Shown here: positions 25,911-34,602 of the stretch, piece after piece
How the letters are laid out: each line of letters starts with the position of its first letter
Position numbering within the stretch: the stretch's first letter is position 1
Source: CAZTDD01 sp964612675
GTDB lineage: Bacteria; Hinthialibacterota; Hinthialibacteria; Hinthialibacterales; JAKPRU01
Length of the DNA: 64,000 bases
NCBI GenBank assembly: GCA_964612675.1
Contig: CAZTDD010000002.1
Coordinates: 124,001-188,000, forward strand
Direction of reading: 5' to 3'
Notes under the pieces: generated by a model
The model's input: only the letters and a program-made list of their open reading frames with translations
Databases searched by the model: none
What the model was told of the DNA's origin: nothing
Position numbers and translations under genes: made by a program

Positions 25911-27176
25911 TTATTTCACGGATACTCCAAGTACGGCCTTGTCCTGTTCCAACACATAGCGATGGTACTCCTGGTTGCAGGCAGGTGAACCATCGCTCGC
26001 TGCATGGGCCACCCAGGCTTCCCCGGTAGAAGGATGAAAGATGGCACAATGCAGATTACTCTTCATCGAAACCGGCCGCTTGATCATCTCCATCAGGTTG
26101 TTCTCATCGACTTCGCCGTAGTGGTTCTCCAGTCTCTTCATGAAATGACCGAACCGGTCAATGCCGGAAATCACAACGCAGTCTTCGGGAAGTAAGCCGA
26201 AGAATCCCAATTCCCTGTCGCTCGATTTGAAGACGATCTGGTGTTTGGCTTCTTCGACCTCCATTCCGGTCACCAGCACTTTTCCGCCGCCGGCATCCTT
26301 TTCGGGAGCCGCCGGAATGTCGAAGAATCCGAAGTTGGTGCCCGGTTCGATGAAGTGGATTTGTTTGGGGGTGGCGTAGACTCCGCGCGCATCGGGGATC
26401 TTCGCGTCGGAAATGACGTAATAGTACTCGCACGTGCGTGGGGTATCCGCGAAGATGTCCATGGCCTCTTTCAGCGTGGTTGCACGTTCGAGAGCGTCGC
26501 GGAGAAGCAGACTCATGGGCATTCCGTCGAAGAAACCTTGTCCCTGTCCACCCATCTCCCCGATTGCGATCTGCGCGTCGTTCATTCCTGTAATCGAACC
26601 GACAAAGCCCGCATAGGAGACATTCATAAAAGTCCTTGCTCCTTTAGGGCTTACGATCATAAGAACGGCTCGATCCTGAAAGCCTACTTCGGTCATATAA
26701 TCCAGTAGCCGGACGTGGTAGAGAGAACCCCCTCGCGTCGCTTTGCCGAACAATGACATACCACTGCAATGGAATGCCTCCGGCATAAGATTCCCTGTTA
26801 GAACCTGCTCGAACTCTAATCCCGCTCCTTCAGCCAAACCTCGCAGCTCTTCCATGAATTTCTCGGGAATATGCGGCTTTAGGCGAGCGTGCATCGCACC
26901 TCGCAACATCTTGTACAGCTTGTATTCTTTCGATTCCGCGAGTTCCGACTGATTGTCGACGATACTGAGCATGTTCTCCTTGACCATCTCACGTAGAAGA
27001 ACGCCGTGTTGGTACCCCAGATCGTAGTAGTCGCCGGAGAGATGAAGCACCAGGGTTCCATCGACTTTCTCGAGATATCCTTCTCCTTCGCGAGCGATGA
27101 TTTCAGCGTTAACCGATGCGGACAGCAGGACGATCGCTGCCAGCGACCAAGGGATTAGTCGGAGAGCTGTTTTCAT
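25911..27176 (-). CDS. Secreted C45-type (acyltransferase-like) Ntn-hydrolase
   Basis: I use the ATG at 27176 (MKTALRLIPWSLAAIVLLSASVNA) with AAAGGA seven bases upstream, giving a 421-residue protein with a signal peptide. The body resembles the C45/phospholipase-B-like Ntn-hydrolases: GDYYDLGYQHGVLLREM, LEFEQVLTGN and FHCSGMSLFGKATRGGSLYHVRLLDYM. Cys137 would become the N-terminal nucleophile after self-cleavage. GFVGSITGMNDAQIAIGEMGG and FADTPRTCEYYYVISDA also follow the family. These enzymes hydrolyse amide bonds of acylated small molecules. The actual substrate is unknown. It is a single gene, followed by MITE copy 1. Confidence 0.82.
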   Translation of the reverse strand: MKTALRLIPWSLAAIVLLSASVNAEIIAREGEGYLEKVDGTLVLHLSGDYYDLGYQHGVLLREMVKENMLSIVDNQSELAESKEYKLYKMLRGAMHARLKPHIPEKFMEELRGLAEGAGLEFEQVLTGNLMPEAFHCSGMSLFGKATRGGSLYHVRLLDYMTEVGFQDRAVLMIVSPKGARTFMNVSYAGFVGSITGMNDAQIAIGEMGGQGQGFFDGMPMSLLLRDALERATTLKEAMDIFADTPRTCEYYYVISDAKIPDARGVYATPKQIHFIEPGTNFGFFDIPAAPEKDAGGGKVLVTGMEVEEAKHQIVFKSSDRELGFFGLLPEDCVVISGIDRFGHFMKRLENHYGEVDENNLMEMIKRPVSMKSNLHCAIFHPSTGEAWVAHAASDGSPACNQEYHRYVLEQDKAVLGVSVK

Positions 27177-27416
27177 GAGTTTTCCTTTCTTTGACACTTC
27201 CCGGTCTCCCGTGTATTCGTGTTTCGATTGTGTCTGGAAGTCCGCATTTGTGCAAGTCCAACGAAACAGGGTGAAATGACTGTGTTTCTCTCGAATCCCA
27301 GGACATGGGGGAGATAGGGTTGCGGTGATAGGGGGTTATAGCCTATGATTCTTCACTAAACCACGGGTTGTATTTACCGGGTCGGGGCAGTCTGATTCTC
27401 AGTTGGAGGCCGTATT

Positions 27417-27755
27417 ATGCCGATCGTGAAATCCTGGATGCCATTATCTCGGATCGAGGTGAACAAGGTTCCCGAGCGAGGTGGGGTGTACGAACTGGGT
27501 GATGCCCGCAAGGAGGTCGTCTTTGTGGGTAAGGCGGAGGCAGGACAACTTCGCAAACAACTCGCTTCGCACATCATGGACCGGAAGAACGCAGTGATCA
27601 AAGCCAAGGCGAAGCATTTCCGGTATGCCGCCAGCTCAAATGTCGGAAGCGAATACAACGCACTTCTCGAAGCCTACAAGAAAACGCATGGCGGCCGTCT
27701 ACCGGAAGCCAATCAATCCGATTCCGGCCGGGAACCTCCGCCTTCCTTCGAGTAA
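27417..27755 (+). CDS. Stand-alone GIY-YIG-like protein
   Basis: The ATG at 27417 follows TTGGAGGCCGTATT. In the 112-residue product, residues 19-53 read VPERGGVYELGDARKEVVFVGKA and then GQLRKQLASHI. This fits the GIY-YIG layout (GVY, FVG, Lys, Arg, then His) of UvrC-type nucleases. SEYNALLEAY supplies the later Glu that binds the metal in that family. It has no other domain. Stand-alone GIY-YIG proteins of this size may be nucleases or inactive structural relatives. The Tyr of the second motif is Phe (FVG), so activity is uncertain. Confidence 0.7.
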   Translation: MPIVKSWMPLSRIEVNKVPERGGVYELGDARKEVVFVGKAEAGQLRKQLASHIMDRKNAVIKAKAKHFRYAASSNVGSEYNALLEAYKKTHGGRLPEANQSDSGREPPPSFE

Positions 27756-28066
27756 CTCGAGGTCATAGACTTCCCACCATAGGGATGCTCGGGAGAGTTG
27801 AGAGCGACCTCCGGGCTTCTCCGCAGGACCGTGCCAACCGTTTGTGGTCCCCGGCGGGTTAGGCGAACTCGGTGTCATTATGTTCAGTCCATCCTCCAGC
27901 TCATCGCAGCGCTGTGTCCACGACCGGGATCTCCAAGATCTTATACTCCACCGATCTGACCCTTCGCCTCTCCACCCATATCGGCACAAGACTCAGCCCA
28001 ACATTCCAGAACCCCCGGCCGATGAGTAGAATCCTTAGACTAAAGTAGATTCGTAGGGAGAAACAC
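27756..28066. other. Gene-free interval
   Basis: I see no convincing gene, hairpin or repeat here. Short open frames lack ribosome sites. TAGAAT at 28027-28032 could be a -10 box for the zinc-ribbon gene but has no good -35 partner. Confidence 0.4.
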
Positions 28067-28540
28067 GTGTCTTTAGCCGGTGAATTGAATCGAAATTGCC
28101 CCGTCTGCGGCGGCGAAATGAATGTACGTGGAGCAGATATCTGCTGTGGGGAGGAGGATCGTTATCTTCTTGGGCAACTCCGTGCCTTTGTGCGCTCGAA
28201 TCCAAATAAGAACGTCAATCTGGGGCAGGTTCTGGAGCATCTGTACGATCGTCTCGAACCGTACCTGGAGGAAAAGGGCATCAATCCTGACGATGTTGAC
28301 CTGGACGAGGCTTTCGTTGAACTGGAGAAAAGGGTCCTGCGCTGGATCAACCGCAAAGACATATCCATCAGCGCGATTTCAGGAATGGCGATCTGTGAAT
28401 CCTGTGGGGGTATGATCATGCGAGGCCGTACGCTCTGTAACAGCTGCCTTCGCAGCAAAGAGATCACCCAAGTTCGATCCTCCTGGACACCAGCCGACGG
28501 CCGGTATATTCCACGAGGAATGCACGTCAAACTTCGATAA
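28067..28540 (+). CDS. Double zinc-ribbon protein, paralogue 1
   Basis: The GTG at 28067 follows TAGGGAGAAACAC. The 157-residue protein has an N-terminal zinc ribbon (NCPVCGG, then DICCGEED). An acidic helical middle follows (EEDRYLLGQLRAFVRSN, VLEHLYDRLEPYLEEKGI, VELEKRVLRWI). A C-terminal ribbon closes it (MAICESCGGMIMRGRTLCNSCLRSKE). The layout recalls the flagellar-operon YvyF family (ribbon, helix-turn-helix-like middle, ribbon), but no flagellar gene is nearby. A close paralogue follows at 28665 and a distant one lies at 34663. A regulatory or adaptor role is plausible. I do not recognise a named family. Confidence 0.8.
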   Translation: MSLAGELNRNCPVCGGEMNVRGADICCGEEDRYLLGQLRAFVRSNPNKNVNLGQVLEHLYDRLEPYLEEKGINPDDVDLDEAFVELEKRVLRWINRKDISISAISGMAICESCGGMIMRGRTLCNSCLRSKEITQVRSSWTPADGRYIPRGMHVKLR

Positions 28541-28664
28541 GCCGACCCCGGAATCGACTTATCGTTTTTGTTTCGATTCCGCTATACTGTTCAAGTCTGG
28601 CTTGGAAGATCTTTCGTGCGGAGGTCGACGTCATAAACTGGGAAAATTCCCGGGAGGAGCGCCA

Positions 28665-29135
28665 ATGCCTGCTTTCGAAAAGAGCCTCGGAAATGTCTGC
28701 GTGATCTGCGGGGGTGAAATCACCAAGAAAGGCTCCGATATCTGTTGTTTCGATGAGGACCAGTTTCTCTTATCGGAGCTGAAGGCCTACATTCGGCGCG
28801 ATATTGAGCGAAAGGCCGATTTGGGCGAACTTTTGGAACATCTATACGAGCAACTCGGCCCCTTTCTGTCGGAACGAGGCATCGATCTCGATGAAATCGA
28901 CCCGGACGAGGTATTCATAGAAATCGAGAAACGAATTCTTCGGTGGATTGCGCGCAAAGAAGTCACTGTTAGTGCCATCGATGGCCTTGCCATTTGCGAG
29001 AAATGTAACGCCATGATCATGCGCGGCCGTACGCTCTGCAATCAATGCCTTCGGGAAAAAGAGATGTCACAACTTCCCCCTGCATCCATCCAGTCAAATC
29101 CTCCCCCGAGAGGCGGAATGCATATTAAACGCTGA
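28665..29135 (+). CDS. Double zinc-ribbon protein, paralogue 2
   Basis: The ATG at 28665 has a very strong GGGAGGAGCGCCA ribosome site, so I reject the longer upstream frame. The 156-residue product is clearly homologous to the protein at 28067. It has CVICGG, DICCFDEDQFLLSELKAYIRRD, LGELLEHLYEQLGPFLSERGIDLDEID, EIEKRILRWIARKEVTVSAIDGLAICEKCNAMIMRGRTLCNQCLREKEMSQ and the same Pro/Gly-rich end (PPRGGMHIKR against IPRGMHVKLR). The pair arose by tandem duplication. A 7-bp inverted repeat GGAATCG/CGATTCC and a TATACT box lie between the two genes, so the second may have its own promoter. Confidence 0.82.
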   Translation: MPAFEKSLGNVCVICGGEITKKGSDICCFDEDQFLLSELKAYIRRDIERKADLGELLEHLYEQLGPFLSERGIDLDEIDPDEVFIEIEKRILRWIARKEVTVSAIDGLAICEKCNAMIMRGRTLCNQCLREKEMSQLPPASIQSNPPPRGGMHIKR

Positions 29136-29148
29136 ATCTCTCCTCCTT

Positions 29149-29358
29149 TCAGTGAAACGGCCAAATCCGGCATTGATACAGCATGACAAGTCCTGCAATG
29201 AACGAGATGAAACTCGGCAGAATCACAGAGGCTTTGACATAATCATTGATCCAGGGTTTATCCACAATCCACAGCGAAACCGCGATCCCCGCTAAGCCTG
29301 CCACACTCAAGATAATGCTGAGCCGCCTGGTATGAGGACCTGTTGGTTTCGTGTCCAT
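29149..29358 (-). CDS. Small two-helix membrane protein
   Basis: The 69-residue product begins MDTKPTGPHTRRLSIILSVAGLAGIAVSLWIV and has a second hydrophobic stretch (VKASVILPSFISFIAGLVMLYQCRI). This suggests two membrane helices with positive residues at the N-side. GGGAAG lies 11 bases before the start. No family is recognised. MITE copy 2 is inserted 20 bp upstream of its start codon, inside the likely promoter region. Confidence 0.5.
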   Translation of the reverse strand: MDTKPTGPHTRRLSIILSVAGLAGIAVSLWIVDKPWINDYVKASVILPSFISFIAGLVMLYQCRIWPFH

Positions 29359-29378
29359 GTTGTGTCACTTCCCTTGTA

Positions 29379-29566
29379 CCTAAATTCGGCAGTTGAAAAC
29401 AGTATGGCGGCTGCAAACCGTTCATGTTTCACAAGTAGTGATCATCCTTATCTGTCACCCATTTGGTGATCGGTTCTTGAACTTCTCGAAAGGCCGATCA
29501 CCAATACCCGTGCGGCCCTTCGACGGGCTCAGGAACCGCGCTCGGGTTTCAACTGCCGATTTCAGG
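29379..29566. mobile_element. 188-bp MITE, copy 2, with 19-bp inverted ends and 5-bp target duplication
   Basis: The left end CCTAAATTCGGCAGTTGAA (29379-29397) pairs with TTCAACTGCCGATTTCAGG (29548-29566), which has two mismatches to the perfect mirror. The flanks TTGTA (29374-29378) and TTGTA (29567-29571) are an exact 5-bp duplication. The interior is the reverse complement of that in copy 1 (TGGTGATCGGTTCTTGAAC, CCTTCGACGGGCTCAGGAACC). It lies 11 bp past the stop of the GH-like gene and 20 bp upstream of the small membrane gene. Confidence 0.9.
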
Positions 29567-29577
29567 TTGTACGGATA

Positions 29578-31512
29578 TCAGTTCGATCCTATCTCTCTTT
29601 CGGTGACTACACGGAATTCCAATGGGGCGAGCTCCACCTCGAACGATTCTTCTCCAAACCGGACTCCGGTCTTCGTCTCGGTAGGCAAGCTGTTGTACAA
29701 AACGACCGACCCGTCGGCCAACTTTGTTGAGTAGACACCGTCTCTCTCCGCCTCCGGTGAGAGCATTCCCGTCCACGGGAATCCCTCGCCTTCCAGCAGA
29801 ACAAACAGTCTCTCTGCAAACTCCGCGTAGTCCCGTTCCGAAGGAAGTCCATAAAGCGCCCTGTACCCCTGCTCGATAGAACGAAAAGCAAGCGTTTTTG
29901 TGCGTCCCTGTTCATCTGTCATTTCCGCCGTATCCGCGTCGCTCGCGTGGACGATTTCAACACCGCCATTTTTCACAAATCGCCTTACCGACTTTTCCGC
30001 ACTCTCGTCCATCGGCGACATCGGAAGGCGGATCAGAACGCGGTAGTTTTCGAGCAAGCCGTCTGCGATCATCGTCTCATCCAGGACATCGAACTCCACC
30101 TGGTCCCGCAGTCGTTTGAGCCAAGAGTAGTAGACGGCCTTGCGATCCGAGGAAAGGCGCAGGATTCTCTCCGGATAAAACACCGCCACCCGTATCATTG
30201 GCCTCGAACGCGTCAATAGAGGCGCGTACCGATAATACACTTCCAGTGCATCGCGCCCCGATGCCGTCCCGTATTTCGTGATAATGTCGAACAAACCCCG
30301 GAACCCCAGACCTTTCGCGCCGCCCGACAGCGTGTTGAAGAACCGGCCGGGGACCCCCTTTTCGCTGTTTAGGATTCGTTCCTCTGTGCCGTACGGAACC
30401 CCATAGCCCCGCGCCGCAGAAGACAGCCGCACGGATCGCACGAATCCATCGAGAAACGCGTCGCTCATTGCGATACACCAAAGGCCGGCATTAAATTCCC
30501 GAGCCGCTTTCGTCAGCGCCGTCGGATTCACCCCGCGTTCACGCTGTTCGTCCCCGGGCACCACAATATCCAAACGCGCGCCCGGGAATAACTGGCGGGC
30601 TTCTTGCAGCCAAAATCTCACATAATTGGTCACCGAGTCTTCATACCAATGGACAAAATCGGCAAAGCGAATTTGGTACACTTCGTCCAGTTCCTCGATG
30701 TCACCCAACACCTCTCCCGCCAAGGGGTCGCCCGGAAGGCTGATGAGGTTGCCTGTGCAGGTGGCGATCCGGTCCACGGACGCGTGAGGGATACCCCAGG
30801 CTGCCGCAACGTTCTCGGCACTTCCGTGCTTCTGTCTGAGCCAGTTTCGGAAATCGTCGCGGGCGTACCGATCCCCCGCCCACCATCCCGGATGCGCGTG
30901 GGTTGTATCCGGGCACTCGAGCCCCGGTTCTACAGGAAAGCCCGCTTCGCCGCATTTTCCACAAAATCCCAGACGGATCGGTCCCAACGACTCTCGGTGT
31001 CGATGACAAAACTCGGCGGTTTTTCGCAGAAAGCGTCGGATGTGCGGCCGAAGATGGGGATTCCAGATGCTTTGAACCGGCGTTTCCATATCGTGTTCCA
31101 AACACCGGAGAAAAACACTGTCCCCGGAATTTCGAAACCAGGCCGGCGTCGAGTACATGGGATGCGCCATCAATACCGGCGTCCACTTGAGATCGTTCCG
31201 CTGAAGAGCGCTTCGCAAACCGATGTACATATCGAATTGGGCATCCCCCGGACCGTCACACTCCACCTCGCTCCAATGCACATGCGAGACCAGTCCGGTG
31301 ATCCCGATGAACTTCATCATCTCGAACCGCTCTTCTTTCAGGAACTGGCTTGGCGGCCATCCCATCGTTTGCCACAGATGGGTCACCTGATAGCCCTGCG
31401 GTGGTTCGATCCGTCGAAATTCGATATCCAGACCGGGACCTTGAACGGATTGCTGTCCCCACACTGGGATTGTCACGCTACACAGTAAGCAGGTAATCCA
31501 TCTTGTTCGCAC
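29578..31512 (-). CDS. Secreted GH42/GH14-like TIM-barrel protein
   Basis: The 644-residue product has a signal peptide (MRTRWITCLLCSVTIPVWGQ). Its barrel resembles beta-galactosidase or beta-amylase-like enzymes. MMKFIGITGLVSHVHWSEVECDGPGDAQFDMY is followed by LKWTPVLMAHPMYSTPAWF, SLGPIRLGFCGKCGEAGFPVEP (acidic residue after the fourth strand), WLRQKHGSAENVAAAWG (a GH42-like clasp) and a later trimerisation-like Rossmann segment (YRVLIRLPMSPMDESAEKSVRRFVKNGG). The last 60 residues form a beta domain typical of GH42 C-termini. The substrate cannot be read from sequence. It is divergent from the Gfo/Idh-ThuA pair. Confidence 0.72.
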   Translation of the reverse strand: MRTRWITCLLCSVTIPVWGQQSVQGPGLDIEFRRIEPPQGYQVTHLWQTMGWPPSQFLKEERFEMMKFIGITGLVSHVHWSEVECDGPGDAQFDMYIGLRSALQRNDLKWTPVLMAHPMYSTPAWFRNSGDSVFLRCLEHDMETPVQSIWNPHLRPHIRRFLRKTAEFCHRHRESLGPIRLGFCGKCGEAGFPVEPGLECPDTTHAHPGWWAGDRYARDDFRNWLRQKHGSAENVAAAWGIPHASVDRIATCTGNLISLPGDPLAGEVLGDIEELDEVYQIRFADFVHWYEDSVTNYVRFWLQEARQLFPGARLDIVVPGDEQRERGVNPTALTKAAREFNAGLWCIAMSDAFLDGFVRSVRLSSAARGYGVPYGTEERILNSEKGVPGRFFNTLSGGAKGLGFRGLFDIITKYGTASGRDALEVYYRYAPLLTRSRPMIRVAVFYPERILRLSSDRKAVYYSWLKRLRDQVEFDVLDETMIADGLLENYRVLIRLPMSPMDESAEKSVRRFVKNGGVEIVHASDADTAEMTDEQGRTKTLAFRSIEQGYRALYGLPSERDYAEFAERLFVLLEGEGFPWTGMLSPEAERDGVYSTKLADGSVVLYNSLPTETKTGVRFGEESFEVELAPLEFRVVTEREIGSN

Positions 31513-31706
31513 GAGTATCGCTCCGTTTTCAAACCGTATAATGATCCTCTCTTATGAAGTATAGCCCGTGCCTGACGTGTGTCATGAGAAAGGTGCACGC
31601 GAACTCGTGATTGACGGTATCTGGACGCACGCTGCAAGACTGGCATGATGTCGTTGTGTCCGATCCTCGGGCAAACACCACCGATTCGAAAACGTTGGAG
31701 AGGAAG

Positions 31707-32909
31707 ATGCAAGGACAACGGGAATCGATCACTCGACGAGACTTCATTAAGGGCACCACTGCGGCCACTGCTGTGACCGCCGTTTCCAAGGCACACGCAT
31801 CGAGACACGGTCCTCCCCGGCTTCGAGCACGCCGACACGTTCGAATGGGCGTCGTCGGGGGAGGTTTTGGACGCAGCTTCTTCTGGCACATTCATCCTCA
31901 CTCGAAAGTAACCGCTGTTTGCGACCTCCGGGATGATCGCCTCGAGCTCCTCAAGGCCAAATATGAGTGCGATGTCGGGTACAAGGAATTCCATGATTTG
32001 ATTGAAGATAGAAACGTGGATGCCGTCGCGGTGTTCACACCGGCGCCCCTGCACGCTTACATGGCCATCGAAGCGATGAAAGCCGGAAAGCACGTTATTT
32101 CAGCGGTCCCGGCCTGCAACTCGCTGGAGGAATGCCGACAACTCATCGACGCAGTGGAAGAAACCGGTATGCTCTACATGATGGCCGAAACCAGTTATTA
32201 CCGGGATGAAATCATCGCGTGTCGCGACTTCGCCCGGGAAGGGAAATTCGGAACTATCATGTATTCCGAGGCGGAATATCACCATGAGGGACTCATATCG
32301 ATCATGTTTGACGAGCGTGGGTTCCCGACGTGGCGGCATGGTTTGCCGCCCATGTTTTATCCAACTCACTGCACGGGGATGATCGTCCCCGTCACGGGGG
32401 AACGTCTGGTCGAAGTCAGCGCGGTCGGATGGGGAGACGACCATGAGGTTGTTCGTACGAATATGTATAACAACCCGTTCTGGAATACGACCGCATTCCT
32501 CAAGACATCGGGAGGGCATTCCGCTCGTGTCTCGGTCTTCTGGCATGTTGCGTCGGGTGGAACGGAGCGCGGACAGTTTTATGGTGACAGAATGTCGTTT
32601 TTGATGAGCCGGCCGGGCGGACAACAGGCCATGGTCGGGTATCCCGAGCCTAACCATCGGTTGGAGCCCTTCGACACCCCAAATTTCTGGGAGCGTCTGC
32701 CGGAACCGTTGCGCCGTGGAAGCGGACATGGCGGGTCTCATACCTTTATTACACACGAGTTCGTCAGCGCGATTGTGGAGGAACGCCAACCGGAAGTCGA
32801 TGTCTATGAAGCGGTTGCGTATACCGCTCCCGGTTTCTATGCGCACGAATCCGCTCTGCAGGGTGGGAAAATGTTGAGAATAGAGGATTTTGGAAGGAGA
32901 AAGACATGA
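31707..32909 (+). CDS. Tat-exported Gfo/Idh-fold protein lacking the EKP motif
   Basis: The ATG at 31707 follows GGAGAGGAAG and starts a Tat signal (SITRRDFIKGTTAATAVTAV). The 400-residue product has the nucleotide-binding loop MGVVGGGFGRSFFW, VTAVCDLRDDRLE and FTPAPLHAYMAIEAMKAGKHVISAVPACNSLEEC. The usual catalytic Glu-Lys-Pro is replaced here by Ala-Val-Pro (133-135), so the conserved Lys is missing. The C-terminal domain retains PMFYPTHCTGMIVPVTGERLVEVSAVGWG. The gene overlaps the ThuA gene by ATGA. It may be a binding or scaffold protein, or an oxidoreductase with another acid/base residue. Confidence 0.88.
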   Translation: MQGQRESITRRDFIKGTTAATAVTAVSKAHASRHGPPRLRARRHVRMGVVGGGFGRSFFWHIHPHSKVTAVCDLRDDRLELLKAKYECDVGYKEFHDLIEDRNVDAVAVFTPAPLHAYMAIEAMKAGKHVISAVPACNSLEECRQLIDAVEETGMLYMMAETSYYRDEIIACRDFAREGKFGTIMYSEAEYHHEGLISIMFDERGFPTWRHGLPPMFYPTHCTGMIVPVTGERLVEVSAVGWGDDHEVVRTNMYNNPFWNTTAFLKTSGGHSARVSVFWHVASGGTERGQFYGDRMSFLMSRPGGQQAMVGYPEPNHRLEPFDTPNFWERLPEPLRRGSGHGGSHTFITHEFVSAIVEERQPEVDVYEAVAYTAPGFYAHESALQGGKMLRIEDFGRRKT

Positions 32910-33703
32910 TTGCCACAAAGAAATCATTTCGATTGCTCGGATTGATCGCGGTTTTTGTTTTATTCACGGGGCTTTCCGCGTTCGGGGAGGATCGCGTGTT
33001 GATTATTCAAGATGAACTCCCTCAGATGACAGTTCTCGCGAACTATCTCGAGTCGGAAGGGCGCCTCGAATGCGAGATCGTAGATCAGCAGCATGTTCCG
33101 GACGATTTGTCCGATTATGTGGCTGTCATCGTCTACATTCACAAGGAAGTACTTGAAAGCGCTGAAGTTGCGTTCATCGACTACACAAAGAATGGGGGCC
33201 GTTGCATTTGTCTCCACCACACCATCAGCCGCTCCCACGGCCAAAACAAATACCTCTTCGACTTTATGGGCATCCACCTCAACCCCGGGCCGGTAGACGA
33301 AGGAGGGTATACGTGGCTCCATGACACAACCCTCACAGTAGTCAATATCAATCCCACGCATTACATCACGAGTGTAAAAGTGAACTGGGGAAAAGAAATC
33401 CCGTATACACCATCCGATTCTCCCAGTGTCGAGGGCATGTATCCCTCCATAAGCCTACCGAATTCAGAGGTTTATCTGAACCATTGTTTCAAGGATGGGC
33501 GCGAGAAGACCGTCTTGTGCGGGTTCAAGTACAAGGACCCGGAAACGGGCAAAGTGTGGATGCAGGATCGGGGTGCTTGGTTCAAGCCGGTCGAAGATGG
33601 GATGTTGTTTTACTTCCAGGCGGGCCACGCCGCCTCGGATTATGAGAATCCCAACATATCCCAGATGATTCTCAATGCGATCCGGTGGGACCCTTATCCC
33701 TGA
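32906..33703 (+). CDS. Secreted ThuA-domain protein
   Basis: The 265-residue product has a signal peptide (LLGLIAVFVLFTGLSAFG) and a ThuA-like fold (class I glutamine-amidotransferase-like): RVLIIQDELPQMTVLANYLESEG, YVAVIVYIHKEVLESAEVAFIDYTKNGGRCICLHHTI, NPTHYITSVKVNW and MLFYFQAGHAASDYENPNISQMILNAIRW. The LHHTI segment matches the ThuA nucleophile-elbow region, where a His or Ser replaces the amidotransferase Cys. ThuA was named from trehalose utilisation and has been linked to keto-sugar metabolism together with Gfo/Idh proteins. The ATGA overlap with such a gene supports a joint role in sugar processing outside the cytoplasm. Confidence 0.85.
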   Translation: MIATKKSFRLLGLIAVFVLFTGLSAFGEDRVLIIQDELPQMTVLANYLESEGRLECEIVDQQHVPDDLSDYVAVIVYIHKEVLESAEVAFIDYTKNGGRCICLHHTISRSHGQNKYLFDFMGIHLNPGPVDEGGYTWLHDTTLTVVNINPTHYITSVKVNWGKEIPYTPSDSPSVEGMYPSISLPNSEVYLNHCFKDGREKTVLCGFKYKDPETGKVWMQDRGAWFKPVEDGMLFYFQAGHAASDYENPNISQMILNAIRWDPYP

Positions 33704-33770
33704 ATCCGTCCGATAAACCGACCTTCTCCCGTGAGACAGGAGACAAATACAAAGGCAATATCGTTAAGTT

Positions 33771-33842
33771 CGGGAGGGCGAAGCTCCTGCTGAGCCGGAT
33801 TCTTTTTGACGCACGCGGCTCAGCAGGAGCTTCGCCCTCCCG
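33771..33842. repeat. Dispersed inverted repeat, family A, best copy
   Basis: A 27-base arm at 33771-33797 (CGGGAGGGCGAAGCTCC then TGCTGAGCCG) is perfectly matched by the arm at 33816-33842 around an 18-base loop. It lies between the convergent ThuA and folK genes and could end both transcripts. Other copies are at 6062, 36182 (half) and 46111. Confidence 0.85.
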
Positions 33843-33913
33843 AGACCACCCGAGAAGTCGTTCGCTCAATGATATCGGATATAGAATGGCTTGAAAAAAA
33901 CAGGCTTACCGGA

Positions 33914-34444
33914 TCACAAATCTGCGCTCACCCATTCTTCGGGAGGAGCCACCGGCGATAACGGCTGCTTGGGAGCCAATTCCTCAGCCCGTTCGGATAC
34001 AGTCCGATCGGTGCCGGGAACTCTCAAGTCCGGATCGAGATCCGCCAGCGGCTGAAGAAAGAACCGGCGATCGTTCAGACCCTTATGCGGCAGTGTAAGC
34101 TGGGGTGTTTCGATTATTCGTTCGCCGAAAAACACGATATCGATATCGAGCACGCGCGATTCATACGCTGTTCGGTCTCGATCCTGTCGGCCGAGTTGTT
34201 TTTCTATCCCTCGTGTTACTTCCAAGAGTTCGTGCGGATCGAGTGTGGTCTCGATCTCGACGGCCGCGTTGAGAAAAGCCGGAGCTTCGGGAGCCATGTA
34301 CATCGCCGCCGACTCATAGGCATTCGACGCCTCTATTACATCGATTTTCGATTCGTTCTCCAGCGCCTTCACCGCCGCTTGGAGATACCTGAGCCGATCT
34401 CCCAGGTTTGAACCAATACACAAAAATGCTCGTTCACGACTCAT
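33914..34444 (-). CDS. folK: 6-hydroxymethyl-7,8-dihydropterin pyrophosphokinase
   Basis: The 176-residue product has the HPPK start AFLCIGSNLGDRLRYLQAA, FLNAAVEIETTLDPHELL, IEKQLGRQDRDRTAYESRVLDIDIVFFGERI (the Asp pair binds Mg-ATP) and LPHKGLNDRRFFLQPLADLDP. It makes the diphosphate precursor of dihydropteroate in folate synthesis. No folP or folB is adjacent. The roughly 25-residue C-terminal tail is Pro- and Glu-rich. Confidence 0.95.
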   Translation of the reverse strand: MSRERAFLCIGSNLGDRLRYLQAAVKALENESKIDVIEASNAYESAAMYMAPEAPAFLNAAVEIETTLDPHELLEVTRGIEKQLGRQDRDRTAYESRVLDIDIVFFGERIIETPQLTLPHKGLNDRRFFLQPLADLDPDLRVPGTDRTVSERAEELAPKQPLSPVAPPEEWVSADL

Positions 34445-34602
34445 GGTCTTCTCCTTCTACCGTGTAGCTTAACGATAGCCGGCCCGATTTCAAAAGACAG
34501 AGAGAATCCGTGTATCCGCATGGATAACGGCGTAGCTTTGCCGATTCAGTTCTCGGAATATCGAGCAGATAAAACGAATTCGGACGATTGTGCTTCATGA
34601 AC

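Noticed and set aside
27844..28029. Small plus-strand ORF in the gene-free interval
   Set aside because: It has no ribosome site, low-complexity Ser/Pro-rich translation and no recognisable feature.
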